From assembly GCF_002001085.1 (NCBI RefSeq), contig NZ_MUNU01000015.1, positions 124,001 through 188,000 of the forward strand: a stretch of DNA of 64,000 nt. The letters are read 5' to 3'. The position numbers and the translations under genes are program-made. This DNA is from Rhodanobacter sp. B05. GTDB lineage: Bacteria > Pseudomonadota > Gammaproteobacteria > Xanthomonadales > Rhodanobacteraceae. Shown here piece by piece: positions 41,157 through 50,000 of this stretch. Each line of letters begins with the position of its first letter. The first letter of the stretch is position 1. The notes beneath the pieces were generated by a model. The model had not been told where the DNA came from. It searched no databases and worked only from the letters and a program-made list of their open reading frames with translations.

Positions 41157-41202
41157 TGTTATCAAAATAACATTGACAATATCGTGATAGCTATGTACCA
41201 AT
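41157..41202 (+). promoter_or_regulatory. Candidate operator and promoter upstream of the first serine hydrolase
   Basis: A perfect dyad, TGTTAT-CAAA-ATAACA (41157-41172), abuts a consensus -35 hexamer TTGACA (41173-41178). A further small dyad TATC-GT-GATA (41180-41189) follows. A good -10 hexamer is not obvious. The ten bases TTGACAATAT recur at 50001 upstream of the TonB receptor gene of the same island. The patch is AT-rich within high-GC DNA. Confidence 0.5.
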
Positions 41203-41244
41203 GAATCGGTAGGTCGTCCACGTGATCATTCGGAGGGGAACGTC

Positions 41245-43380
41245 ATGCAGCTTCGCCATGTGCAGCGGGAGCCGCGCCGCGTCTGCGCTTTCAGCCGGCA
41301 ACAGCGCCAATCGAGCGCAGGCCATCACGTCGCGGGGGATGGATGGATGAGTCGGATCGCCGGATTGCTGGCGGCGTTCGCCATCACCCTGGTCAGCGGT
41401 GCCGTCATGGCCCAGGTGCCGACGTCGACGCCAGCCACTGCCACCTCGGCGGTTGCCCCGGCCATTCCCGTGGCTGCCGGGCCTGTTGCCGCCGTGGCCG
41501 CCGGCGATCTGCAAGCTGCGTCGACGAACGAGTTGACCAACCAGGACCTGTCCGCCTTCCTCGATGGTTTCGTGCCACTGGCGCTGGCGCGCGGCGATGT
41601 CGCCGGCGGCGTGGTCAGCGTGGTCAAGGACGGCAAGGTGCTGTTTGCCAAGGGCTATGGCCATGCCGATCTGGCGAAGCGCACCCCGGTCTTGCCTGAT
41701 CGTACGCTGTTCCGGATCGGCTCGACCTCCAAGCTGTTCACCTGGACCGCGGTGATGCAGCTGGTCGAGCAGGGCAAGCTGAACCTCGACCGCGACATCA
41801 ACGATTATCTGGATTTCAAGATACCGCCCTATCAGGGCAAGCCGATCACCCTGCGCAACCTGATGACGCACACGCCGGGGTTCGAGGACGTCGCCCGCAA
41901 TCTCATTTCCACCGACGGCAAGCCGGTCGATCTCGAGCGCTATCTGAAATCGCATCTGCCGGAGCGGATCTTTCCGCCGGGCGAGGTGGTGGCTTACTCC
42001 AACTACGGTTGCGGACTGGCGGGCTACATCGTGCAGCGGATATCCGGCCAGGACTTCGACGACTACATCGAACAACACATCTACGCGCCGCTGGACATGC
42101 AGCACTCCACGTTCCGGCAACCGCTGCCGGCAGCGATGGAGCCCATGATGGCGGTCGGTTACGCGACCGCCTCCGACGGCAAGGCCAAGGCGTTCGAGAT
42201 CGTCGATCCGGCGCCGGCTGGTGCGATGAGCACGACCGCGCTGGACATGACGCACTTCATGATCGCCCAGCTGCAAAATGGCCTTTACGGCAACAACCGC
42301 ATCCTGCAGCAGGCGACCGCGGTGGAGATGCATACCCAGCAGCGCACCGAGGCGCCCGGACTCAACGGCTTCGCGCTGGGTTTCTATCGTGAAGACAGTC
42401 ACGGCCAGCGCATCGTCGGCCATGCCGGCGATCTGGATTACTTCCACACCGACCTGCACCTGATGCTCGATGCGAATGTCGGCATCTTCATGTCATTCAA
42501 CAGTGCCGGGAACGCGGGCGGTGCGCATGTCATCCGCAAGGCGCTGTTCGAGGCTTTCCTGGATCGCTATTTCCCGGTCGCGCCGGTGAAGGAGGTGGCC
42601 ACGGCAGCCACGGCCAAGGCCGATGCGGCCAGGGTGGCGGGCTGGTATCTGTCCAGTCGCCGCAATGTCAGTGGCATGAGCATGCTGTATGCCATGACCC
42701 AGTCCCATGTGCAGGCTCTTCCCGACGGCACGATCATCGCGGAAGGCTTCGACAATCCCGCCGGCAAACCGTTGCACTGGCGCGAGATCGGCCCGTTGAA
42801 GTACCAGCAGGTGAATGGTTCGGCCCGGCTGGACTTCATCACTGACGCGAACGGCAGGATCAGCTACTGGACCACGGATGGAGAGGTGCCGGTCATGATC
42901 TTCCTGCGCGTGAGCGGACTTCACACCTTGGGTTCGGTGAAGCTCTGGGGCACGCTGGCGCTGCTGTTCACTTTCCTTGCCCTGCTGGTCTGGTTCGGAG
43001 GCTGGCTGGTTCGTCGCCACTACAAGCGCGTTCTCGAACTGTCTCCGCGGCAGCGCCGCAGCCGGCTGTGGGGCCGCCTGGGTACGCTGATGCTGTTCAC
43101 CACGCTGCTCGGCTGGCTGATCCTGATGATTGCCATCGGCAGCGACCCAGGCCTGTTGCTGGAGGGCACCGCGGCACCGTGGATGTACCTGCTCTACGCG
43201 GTGGGCGTACTGGCGCTGGTGGGCGTGGTGCTGATCGTGTACCACGCGGTGCGCAGCTGGATGGCGCCGCGGCGCAGCCGCTGGGTGCTGCTTGGCGAAA
43301 CCTTGCTGGCATGCTCCGCGGTCTACCTGGCCTGGCTGATCGTGGCGTTCCGGATGATCAGCTTCAACACCAGGTTCTGA
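41245..43380 (+). CDS. Secreted SxxK serine hydrolase with C-terminal membrane domain (paralogue 1)
   Basis: This 711-residue protein is a beta-lactamase/penicillin-binding-protein-like serine hydrolase. The active-site SxxK is Ser160-Thr-Ser-Lys163 in FRIGSTSKLFTW, followed by YSNYG (the YxN motif) and HAGD in place of KTG. After the catalytic domain a beta-rich segment leads to a C-terminal block with about four membrane helices from residue 560 onward. A strong GGAGGGG ribosome-binding site precedes the ATG at 41245, although the signal peptide (GLLAAFAITLVSGAVMAQ) starts only near residue 35; an ATG at 41347 would begin directly at it. It shares architecture with the genes at 52734 and 59194. 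Likely substrates are peptides, possibly with D-residues. Confidence 0.88.
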   Translation: MQLRHVQREPRRVCAFSRQQRQSSAGHHVAGDGWMSRIAGLLAAFAITLVSGAVMAQVPTSTPATATSAVAPAIPVAAGPVAAVAAGDLQAASTNELTNQDLSAFLDGFVPLALARGDVAGGVVSVVKDGKVLFAKGYGHADLAKRTPVLPDRTLFRIGSTSKLFTWTAVMQLVEQGKLNLDRDINDYLDFKIPPYQGKPITLRNLMTHTPGFEDVARNLISTDGKPVDLERYLKSHLPERIFPPGEVVAYSNYGCGLAGYIVQRISGQDFDDYIEQHIYAPLDMQHSTFRQPLPAAMEPMMAVGYATASDGKAKAFEIVDPAPAGAMSTTALDMTHFMIAQLQNGLYGNNRILQQATAVEMHTQQRTEAPGLNGFALGFYREDSHGQRIVGHAGDLDYFHTDLHLMLDANVGIFMSFNSAGNAGGAHVIRKALFEAFLDRYFPVAPVKEVATAATAKADAARVAGWYLSSRRNVSGMSMLYAMTQSHVQALPDGTIIAEGFDNPAGKPLHWREIGPLKYQQVNGSARLDFITDANGRISYWTTDGEVPVMIFLRVSGLHTLGSVKLWGTLALLFTFLALLVWFGGWLVRRHYKRVLELSPRQRRSRLWGRLGTLMLFTTLLGWLILMIAIGSDPGLLLEGTAAPWMYLLYAVGVLALVGVVLIVYHAVRSWMAPRRSRWVLLGETLLACSAVYLAWLIVAFRMISFNTRF

Positions 43381-43392
43381 CAAAGCCATTCG

Positions 43393-43415
43393 TGCGGCGG
43401 CGGGCTGCCGCCGCA
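43393..43415 (+). terminator. Hairpin after the first serine hydrolase gene
   Basis: TGCGGCGGC, a five-base loop and GCCGCCGCA form a perfect nine-base stem, followed by a short T stretch. It lies 13 bases after the serine hydrolase stop and 23 bases before the epimerase start. It may be a leaky terminator that lowers downstream expression. Confidence 0.5.
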
Positions 43416-43437
43416 CATTTCCTCCGCAGGAGTCATC

Positions 43438-44463
43438 ATGAATACCCATGGGAGCGGGCGGCTGCGCCTGTGGGCCAGCCTCAAGAGCTGGCCGATCAAC
43501 GCGCCGTTCCATATCACCGGCTACACGTTTACCGCGTTCGATGCATTGATTGTTGAGCTGTCCGATGAACACGGCCACGTGGGTTGCGCTGAAGCGCAGG
43601 GCGTGTATTACCACCAGGACACGCCGGTCACGATGCTGGCCCAGATCGAGGCATTGCGTGAACTGATCGAGGCCGGCCTCACGCGCGAAGAGCTGCAGCG
43701 ATGGCTGCCGGCCGGTGGCGCACGCAATGTGCTTGATTGCGCGCTGTGGGACCTCGAGGCCAAGCGTACCGGCAAGCCGGTGTGGGAGCTGGCCGGGCTG
43801 AATGTGCCGAAGCCGCTGCTCACCACCTACACCATTGGCGCCGAGACCCCGAAGGTGATGGCCAAGCGCGCAAGTGAGTTTGTGGACGCGCGTGCGATCA
43901 AGCTGAAACTCACCGACGACGACGACAATGCCGAACGGGTCCTTGCCGTGCGCAAGGCGCGCCCGGACGTGTGGTTGATGGTCGATGCCAACCAGGGCTT
44001 CACCCGCGAGTCGTTGGCACGCCTGCTGCCCACCTTTGTGGAGGCACGCGTGGATGTGGTCGAACAGCCATTCCCGGTCGGCAACGAGGCCTGGCTAGAC
44101 GGATTGGAGCGGCCGATCCGTTTCGCGGCGGATGAAAGCGTGCTTGACCGCGCTGACCTCGCCAAGATGGTCGGTCGGGTCGATGTGATCAACATCAAGC
44201 TGGACAAGTGCGGTGGCCTCACGGAAGCGCTGGCCATTGCTCACGAAGCGCGCGAGCTGGGTTTCGAGCTTATGGTTGGCAACATGGGCGGCTCGTCGCT
44301 GGCGATGGCGCCGTCGTTCATGGTCGGCCAGCTGTGCGATGTGGTGGATCTCGATGGTCCGATCAACTTGCGTGCCGATTATTCGCCGCCGGTGGTGTAT
44401 GAGGACGGCATGATCTGGTGTCCCGAGAATCTTTGGGGTGGGCCGTCGCCGCTCGCATCATAG
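43438..44463 (+). CDS. dgcA: Enolase-superfamily epimerase (dipeptide epimerase / N-acetyl-D-Glu racemase DgcA type)
   Basis: This 341-residue protein has the muconate-lactonising subgroup layout: an N-terminal capping domain, then a barrel with Lys155 and Lys157 in AIKLKLTD, metal ligands Asp183 (MVDANQG), Glu209 (VVEQPFP) and Asp232 (FAADESV), and Lys254 in NIKLDKCGG. Paired lysines on both barrel sides are the hallmark of 1,1-proton-transfer epimerases such as L-Ala-D/L-Glu epimerase. DgcA, which racemises N-acetyl-glutamate in a D-glutamate catabolic pathway, belongs to the same group. The presence of a DUF1611 (DgcN-type) gene at 56588 favours the DgcA reading, but dipeptide epimerase activity cannot be excluded. 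A peptide transporter gene follows. Confidence 0.85.
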   Translation: MNTHGSGRLRLWASLKSWPINAPFHITGYTFTAFDALIVELSDEHGHVGCAEAQGVYYHQDTPVTMLAQIEALRELIEAGLTREELQRWLPAGGARNVLDCALWDLEAKRTGKPVWELAGLNVPKPLLTTYTIGAETPKVMAKRASEFVDARAIKLKLTDDDDNAERVLAVRKARPDVWLMVDANQGFTRESLARLLPTFVEARVDVVEQPFPVGNEAWLDGLERPIRFAADESVLDRADLAKMVGRVDVINIKLDKCGGLTEALAIAHEARELGFELMVGNMGGSSLAMAPSFMVGQLCDVVDLDGPINLRADYSPPVVYEDGMIWCPENLWGGPSPLAS

Positions 44464-44500
44464 TGGTTCTGTCCGGTCAGCAAGGAGACGCGTCCGCGTG

Positions 44501-45823
44501 ATGTCATTCGGAATGAGCTCATCGACAGAGAAGGACTGGTTTGGCCATCCGCGTGGCCTGACCATCCTGTTCCTGACCGAAATGTGGGAGATGTTCTCCT
44601 TCTTCGGCATGCGCGCGATCCTGGTCTATTACATGACCAAGCACCTGGACATGAACCAGGAGTATGCGTCGCTGGTCTACGGCGCCTATGCGGCTTTCGT
44701 GTATTTCACTCCAGTGTTCGGCGGCATGGTCGCCGACCGCTGGCTGGGCAAGGCACGCGCGGTGGTGATCGGCGGCGCCACGATGGCGCTTGGCCATTTC
44801 ATGATGTCGTGGGAGGCCCTGTTCTATCCCGCGCTGTGCATGATCGCGCTGGGCAACGGGCTGTTCCTGCCCAGTCTCGCCAGCCAGATCGAGGGCCTTT
44901 ATCGGGAGGGCGATGCGCGCAGCAAGAGTGCCTACAACATTTATTACGTGGGCATCAACCTGGGCGCATTCATGGCGCCGTTCGTGTGCGGCACGCTCGG
45001 TGAGGCGTACGGCTGGCACTGGGGTTTCGCCGCGGCCGGTTTCGGCATGCTGTTGTCGCTGGTGATCTATCTGGCCGGTCGTCGCTATCTGCCGGCCGAG
45101 CCGATGCGCGGGCCTGCCGCCCGGGCGGCCCGCCCGCCGATGGATCGTGCCGCCCGCGATCGCTTCGCGCTGCTGATCGGTATCGCCGCGATCGTGGTGA
45201 TCTTCCGCGGCGCCTACGAGCAGGTGGGCAACACGATTGCCTTGTGGGCGGATACCGGCATCAATCGCCAGCTGGGCTCCGGCTGGACCATACCGATGAC
45301 CTGGTTCATATCGATCGACTCACTGGTGGTCTTTGCGTTCACGCCGGTGTTGGTGGCGCGTTGGGCGCGGCTGGCACGACGGGGCATCGAGACGCCGCTG
45401 CTGGGTCGCATGGCGTTCGGCGCCGCCATCGTGGCGGCGTCCTATGTGGCGCTGGGTCTGGTCGCCGGATGGAACGAGGCCCACGGAACGCGCGCCAGTT
45501 GGGTCTGGCTGGCTGCCTGGTTCGTGGTGTTCACCATCGGCGAGCTGTATATCCTGCCGACTGGCCTGGCGCTGTTCGGGCGTATGGCGCCGGAGGGGTT
45601 TCGTGCCACCAGCATCGCAACCTGGTTCTTCGCGGGCTTCTTTGGCAATCTGCTCGCTGGCGGCCTGGGTACGCTCTGGAGCCAGTTCGCGCACGGCTGG
45701 TTCTTTGTGTTGATCGGCGGCGTGTCGGCGTTGTCCGCCGTGCTTCTCTACATCCTTTGCCTGCGCATGGGCGATGTGGAGAAGCACGCCACCGTTGGCG
45801 CGCAAGCCATGCTTTCACGTTGA
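44501..45823 (+). CDS. POT-family proton-coupled peptide transporter
   Basis: This 440-residue membrane protein is a proton-dependent oligopeptide transporter. It begins with FGHPRGLTILFLTEMWEMFSFFGMRAILVYYM, which carries the ExxERFxxYG-like proton-coupling motif as EMWEMFSFFGMR. Then come GGMVADRWLGKARAV (the conserved loop) and FxIYYVGINLGAFMAPFVCGTLGE. About twelve helices are expected, matching a dipeptide or tripeptide importer. An AAGGAGA sequence lies 12 bases before the ATG. It is positioned between the epimerase and the RpiR regulator genes, which fits import of dipeptides for epimerisation. Confidence 0.92.
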   Translation: MSFGMSSSTEKDWFGHPRGLTILFLTEMWEMFSFFGMRAILVYYMTKHLDMNQEYASLVYGAYAAFVYFTPVFGGMVADRWLGKARAVVIGGATMALGHFMMSWEALFYPALCMIALGNGLFLPSLASQIEGLYREGDARSKSAYNIYYVGINLGAFMAPFVCGTLGEAYGWHWGFAAAGFGMLLSLVIYLAGRRYLPAEPMRGPAARAARPPMDRAARDRFALLIGIAAIVVIFRGAYEQVGNTIALWADTGINRQLGSGWTIPMTWFISIDSLVVFAFTPVLVARWARLARRGIETPLLGRMAFGAAIVAASYVALGLVAGWNEAHGTRASWVWLAAWFVVFTIGELYILPTGLALFGRMAPEGFRATSIATWFFAGFFGNLLAGGLGTLWSQFAHGWFFVLIGGVSALSAVLLYILCLRMGDVEKHATVGAQAMLSR

Positions 45824-45831
45824 GCATCGAG

Positions 45832-46779
45832 ATGATCAAAGACCTGCAGAACAAGTTGAAGCGCCAGTGGGAGACGTTCACCACGTCCGAACGGAAGATC
45901 GCGTCCTATCTTCTACACAACATCAGCGGCATTCCGTTCGAGACGGCCGCATCGCTCGGCCAGCGTGTCGGAGTAAGCCCGATGACGGTGGGGCGCTTCC
46001 TGCGCAACCTCGGCTACGCGGGCCTCAACGAGTTGAAGAAAGACCTGCGTGGCAACGCCCCCTGGCTGCCGTTGTACAAGAATGCCGCGCGCGCGCGCGA
46101 AGCGGATTTCGTGGCAGAAAGCCTGCAGACCGACATCCGTGTGCTGACCGAGGCCTACTCGCTGGCCAGAACCGCGGAATGGACCTCGATCGTCAAGGCG
46201 CTGGTGAGCGCCGAACGCGTATCGGTGGCAAGTTTCCACCATGGTCGCTTCATCGGGCTTGGTTTTGCCAGCCTGCTGCAACACGTCAAGCCGCGCACGC
46301 GCTATGCCGACGGATCGGACGGTGCCTACGCCGACGTTCTGCTTGATTCGGGTGCGGACAGCTGCGTGGTACTGATCGACTTCCGCCGCTATGCGCGGCA
46401 CTTCCGCGTCCTCGCCGAGGAGGTGGCCGCGCGCGGCATTCCGCTGGTCATCGTCACCGACACCCAGTGCTACTGGGCTCGCCAACTCACCGACAACGTG
46501 CTGATGTTGCCGCTTGATCCGGATCGTGCCTGGCACAACTTCGGTGCCGTCACCAGCCTGCTGAGCCTCCTGATCAGCGAGGTGACGCGGGTGCAGGGTG
46601 ACATGTTCGAGCGCATTGGCGACGTCACGGCATTGCGACAGCTGTTTGTCGGCTATGACGAAGCTCCGCCGGCGGCGAAGCGCAAGCCCGGCAACTCGGC
46701 GAAGGGCAACGCGAAGAAGAGTGTCGACGACAAGCGCGCCGCCGCGCCGCAAAAACCAACGCGTCGCGAGCGGCGGTAA
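45832..46779 (+). CDS. RpiR-family transcriptional regulator
   Basis: This 315-residue regulator has an N-terminal helix-turn-helix domain (FTTSERKIASYLLHN, then SLGQRVGVSPMTVGRFLRNLGYAGLNELKKDL). A SIS domain follows at about residues 125-260 (RVSVASFHHGRF, then CVVLIDFRRYARHF). SIS domains bind phosphosugars or related ligands; the ligand here is unknown. The last 30 residues form a strongly basic, Ala- and Lys-rich tail that is unusual for the family and may add DNA contacts. The gene begins nine bases after the transporter gene and is probably cotranscribed with it and the epimerase. Confidence 0.9.
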   Translation: MIKDLQNKLKRQWETFTTSERKIASYLLHNISGIPFETAASLGQRVGVSPMTVGRFLRNLGYAGLNELKKDLRGNAPWLPLYKNAARAREADFVAESLQTDIRVLTEAYSLARTAEWTSIVKALVSAERVSVASFHHGRFIGLGFASLLQHVKPRTRYADGSDGAYADVLLDSGADSCVVLIDFRRYARHFRVLAEEVAARGIPLVIVTDTQCYWARQLTDNVLMLPLDPDRAWHNFGAVTSLLSLLISEVTRVQGDMFERIGDVTALRQLFVGYDEAPPAAKRKPGNSAKGNAKKSVDDKRAAAPQKPTRRERR

Positions 46780-46822
46780 TTTGCCGGCGCGGTGCTTTCG
46801 CGGACGAGTGCATCTTGTCAGA

Positions 46823-48991
46823 TCAGCGCTCCTCGGGTGTCGTCGTGATCGTCTCGCCCTTCATCAGCGTCCGCTCGAAGAAGTTGGCGGTGGCGTCGAA
46901 CACGCGCAGCCATGAATGCCACCGTAGCAAGTCGTGCGTTTCGTCCGGCATCACGATCAGCTCGCAGGGGATGTGATGCTGGCGCAGCAATGGCACCAGG
47001 TCGACCGTCTGCGCAAACGGCACGTTGCGGTCGTCATCGGCCTGGATCAGCAGCACCGGTGACTTCCACTTGGCGATCGACGCGACCGGCGAAGCTTCGT
47101 AGGCGACCTTCTTCACCTGCGCGGTCACGCCCGGGGCGCCGCCGAGCAAGCTGGTCCAATCATGCACGCCGGCATAGTCCACGCCGGCCTTGAAGATGTC
47201 CGAGTTGCGCGCCAGGCCCATCGCCGTGAGATAGCCGCCGTAGGAGCCGCCCCACAATCCGATCTTCTGCGCGTCTACATAAGGCAGCGACTGCAGGTAC
47301 TTTGCCCCTGCCACGACATCCTGATATTCCGACGCCCCCAACGGACCAGCGTGCGCCGGTTGTCGGAACGCACGGCCGTACATGGTGCCCATCCGATAGT
47401 TCACCGACAGCACCACGAAACCGCGGCTAGCGAGATACTGGTTGGCGGCGTACATGTAGTTGTAGGCATCCATCGGATGGAAGCCAAGCACCATTTGTCG
47501 CGGTGGGCCGCCATGGGTGAACACGAGTGCCGGGCTGTGCATCGGCGTTCCCCTGGGGACAAACAGCTGGCCGTGGATTTCCAGCCCGTCCAGGCTCTTG
47601 AAGACCACCTGCCTGGGCACGATCATCTGCGCCGACGGATAGTCCACTGGCAGCGCGCCGGGGGCAATCATCTGTTGGCCACGTCGTGTCAGTCGAAATG
47701 GCATGGCCGGCCGTGTTGCGGTCGAGCCGAGGAAAACGACTGCTGCTCCGTCGCCAGTGACCACGGGCGACCATTCGATCGATGCGCCATGGGTCAGCTC
47801 AGTCGCACCGGGATGATCCACGGCCACGCGCCAGAGGTGCCGTCGATCAAGATCGGATTCATTCGAGGAATACAGCAACGCCTTGTCGTGGCCAGTCAGT
47901 GAAACACTGCCCTGGAACGAGAACTTTCCGGGCGTGAGCAACATGGGGCTGCCGCCATCGGCCGCGATCGAGTACAGGTGCACCCAGCCGTCCCGCTGCG
48001 AGGCGAACACGATGCGATTGCCGGCAGCGAACTGGAACGCATTGGCCTGCCACTCATCCAGTCCGCCGTATGAACCATTCGCGTTGTCGGCGCTGTGCCA
48101 GATCTGCGTGGTGTTGCCATCGGCCGCGTTCCATACCCAGATCGCCCAAGGTTGTGTCTTGCCGGGCAGGAAGTAGTCGGCACTTCCCAGAATGCGGATG
48201 AACGCCAATCGGGAGCCATCGGCCGACCAGCGCGGCAGCGTGTCGTGGAAGACGTCGGGTGCGATGTAGCGTACGCTGGCGTCGCCCAGCCGGTAGACGC
48301 CGATCAGGTCATGCGTGCCGCGATTGCTGACGAAGGCGATCTGTTTTCCATCGGGCGACCAGCGCGGCTGGGAGTTTTTTCCGCGAACATAGGCCAGCGG
48401 ACGGGCCGGCTCCTCACCCGAAACCGGTGCCAGCCACAGTTTGTGTTGTCCGCTCCACACGGCCTGCTTGCCGTCGGGCGAAACCTGGATGTCTTCGCAG
48501 CCTTCGAACGTGCAATTCATCGTGCCCAGCAAGCGAGGCTTGCCATCGGCCACATTGGCTGCCCACACCTGCTGCTCGGGTTGCTTCACGTTGCCGGTCG
48601 GGTCGGCCACTTCGCCCTGGCTGTTGGTCTCGCTGCCGCGCGCATAGATCACTGTGGCGCCATCCGGCGTCAGCCGCAGGCTTGCCAGCGGCATGCCGTC
48701 GTCGCCGGTGTAATGGGTGAGCTGTCGTGCGTCGAAACCCGGGCCGTCAGCTACCCAAACGTTGCGCGATCCGTGCAGGTTGAATACCCACGCGATCCGG
48801 CTGCCGTGCGTCGCCGCAGTCAGGCCGTAGGGGAAGGGGTAACCCAGTGCCTGCTCCAGCGTGAACTTCTGTGCCGATGCAGCGCCAGGTGCCGCGGCAA
48901 GCAGCAGCGCGAACATGCAGGCCATGGAAGCTCTCGAGCGTGCCGTGTTCCAACACCGTGTTGTCCACATCATCGGAATGCTTCCCATCAT
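46823..48991 (-). CDS. Secreted S9-family prolyl oligopeptidase-like peptidase
   Basis: This 722-residue protein has a signal sequence (MACMFALLLAAAPGAASAQ) and an N-terminal WD40-like beta-propeller of about 430 residues with repeated SPDGKQ-type and RWSPDG strands. A C-terminal alpha/beta-hydrolase domain follows. The catalytic serine is in GLWGGSYGGYLTA near residue 584, the aspartate in IQADDDRNVPF, and the histidine in DETHDLL. This is an acylaminoacyl- or dipeptidyl-peptidase of family S9. Several ATGs lie close together at the start; the one at 48991 and one at 48925 are both possible. It is divergent in function from cytoplasmic M20 and fits periplasmic peptide breakdown. Confidence 0.92.
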   Translation of the reverse strand: MMGSIPMMWTTRCWNTARSRASMACMFALLLAAAPGAASAQKFTLEQALGYPFPYGLTAATHGSRIAWVFNLHGSRNVWVADGPGFDARQLTHYTGDDGMPLASLRLTPDGATVIYARGSETNSQGEVADPTGNVKQPEQQVWAANVADGKPRLLGTMNCTFEGCEDIQVSPDGKQAVWSGQHKLWLAPVSGEEPARPLAYVRGKNSQPRWSPDGKQIAFVSNRGTHDLIGVYRLGDASVRYIAPDVFHDTLPRWSADGSRLAFIRILGSADYFLPGKTQPWAIWVWNAADGNTTQIWHSADNANGSYGGLDEWQANAFQFAAGNRIVFASQRDGWVHLYSIAADGGSPMLLTPGKFSFQGSVSLTGHDKALLYSSNESDLDRRHLWRVAVDHPGATELTHGASIEWSPVVTGDGAAVVFLGSTATRPAMPFRLTRRGQQMIAPGALPVDYPSAQMIVPRQVVFKSLDGLEIHGQLFVPRGTPMHSPALVFTHGGPPRQMVLGFHPMDAYNYMYAANQYLASRGFVVLSVNYRMGTMYGRAFRQPAHAGPLGASEYQDVVAGAKYLQSLPYVDAQKIGLWGGSYGGYLTAMGLARNSDIFKAGVDYAGVHDWTSLLGGAPGVTAQVKKVAYEASPVASIAKWKSPVLLIQADDDRNVPFAQTVDLVPLLRQHHIPCELIVMPDETHDLLRWHSWLRVFDATANFFERTLMKGETITTTPEER

Positions 48992-49091
48992 TGAGTCAGG
49001 TGCCTCGGCGCCATTGCCGCATCGACGTCCACTGGCGATTTTCGCCAGGTTGAGGCATGTGGCATGTCCGAAAAAAGCACGGCAACATCAA

Positions 49092-49117
49092 TTTCAATTT
49101 GTGAAACAACCGTTTCA
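49092..49117 (-). promoter_or_regulatory. Candidate operator upstream of the S9 peptidase gene
   Basis: Overlapping dyads TTTCA-N5-TGAAAC-N4-GTTTCA lie in the 160-base gap between the S9 start and the XRE-cupin stop. TGAAAC-AACC-GTTTCA (49102-49117) is a perfect dyad. It is about 100-125 bases upstream of the S9 start. Which regulator binds is unknown; the RpiR and XRE-cupin proteins encoded nearby are candidates. Confidence 0.5.
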
Positions 49118-49151
49118 AGATCGCGAACGAGCAGACCGTGGCTGGGTGCGG

Positions 49152-49877
49152 TTACTTCGCGCTCTTTCGCCTCTTGCCCTTTGCCATCGATGGCCTCTTG
49201 GCCACGGGCTGCGTCGGAACACGTTTGCGAGACTTGACCTGGTTGGTCTCGTCAGCGCCCAGGGCCTCGATCAACTGGGATTGGGTTGCGGTGCAGATCG
49301 AAAGCACCCTGCAACGCTTGAGCCCCACCGCGATGTAGGCATGGCCCATGCCGCTGTCGAAATACATCGAATCACCGGCCTCGAGTCGGGCCGGCGCATA
49401 CAGGTCGGTATGCAGGTCGACCGTACCCTCCAGCACGTAGACGAATTCTTCGCCCGGATGGCGGATCAGTTCGCCGAACTCGGCAAGCGAGCGGGCATGT
49501 GGCTCGGCAACGATCGGGACGAGCCGCTTGTTGAGCAGATCCGCGCCCGGATACAGGTGGCTGTAGTTTTCGGTTTCCACCGCCAGTCCCTCACCGGCGC
49601 GGGTAATGCTGCGCCGGCCTTGAACCCTGGTTTGCGGCGCGGCGGCATCGGGATCGAGCAGCTGCGCCATGTCCACCTCAAGGCTCGCGCTCAGCCGTGC
49701 AAGCTTGTCGTAGCTCAGCGACATCTTGCCGTTTTCGAGCTTTGAAAGGGTCGAGATCGGCAGCCCGGTACTCACGCTGAGCTCGGTCAGGGTCAGCTGC
49801 TTCTGCTTGCGCAGATCGCGCAAGGCAAGACCGGGCTGGGACTTCGGGTGGTGCAGTGGCATGGGCTTGGATGTCAT
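49152..49877 (-). CDS. XRE-cupin transcriptional regulator
   Basis: This 241-residue regulator has an N-terminal XRE helix-turn-helix (LALRDLRKQKQLTLTELSVSTGLPISTLSKLENGK, residues 18-51, quoted as QKQLTLTELS and STLSKLENGK). A C-terminal cupin domain follows (HPGEEFVYVLEGTVDLHTD, then LEAGDSMYFDSGMGHAY). XRE-cupin proteins often sense a small molecule made or used by the operon they control. A basic C-terminal tail (AKRPSMAKGKRRKSAK) is present. The ATG at 49877 is chosen because conserved sequence starts soon after; starts at 49907 and 49988 are in frame. The gene is divergent from the TonB receptor gene, sharing its promoter region. Confidence 0.88.
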   Translation of the reverse strand: MTSKPMPLHHPKSQPGLALRDLRKQKQLTLTELSVSTGLPISTLSKLENGKMSLSYDKLARLSASLEVDMAQLLDPDAAAPQTRVQGRRSITRAGEGLAVETENYSHLYPGADLLNKRLVPIVAEPHARSLAEFGELIRHPGEEFVYVLEGTVDLHTDLYAPARLEAGDSMYFDSGMGHAYIAVGLKRCRVLSICTATQSQLIEALGADETNQVKSRKRVPTQPVAKRPSMAKGKRRKSAK

Positions 49878-50000
49878 CGTGTCGGTTCGGTGCCTAGTCT
49901 TGCGCATGGCGATCCAGTCGACAATGAAGCCGGAACGCACAGATCCCAAAGTTTCCCGAGTTTTACGCGAATTCTCAGAAAATTTCAAATATAGAAAAAT

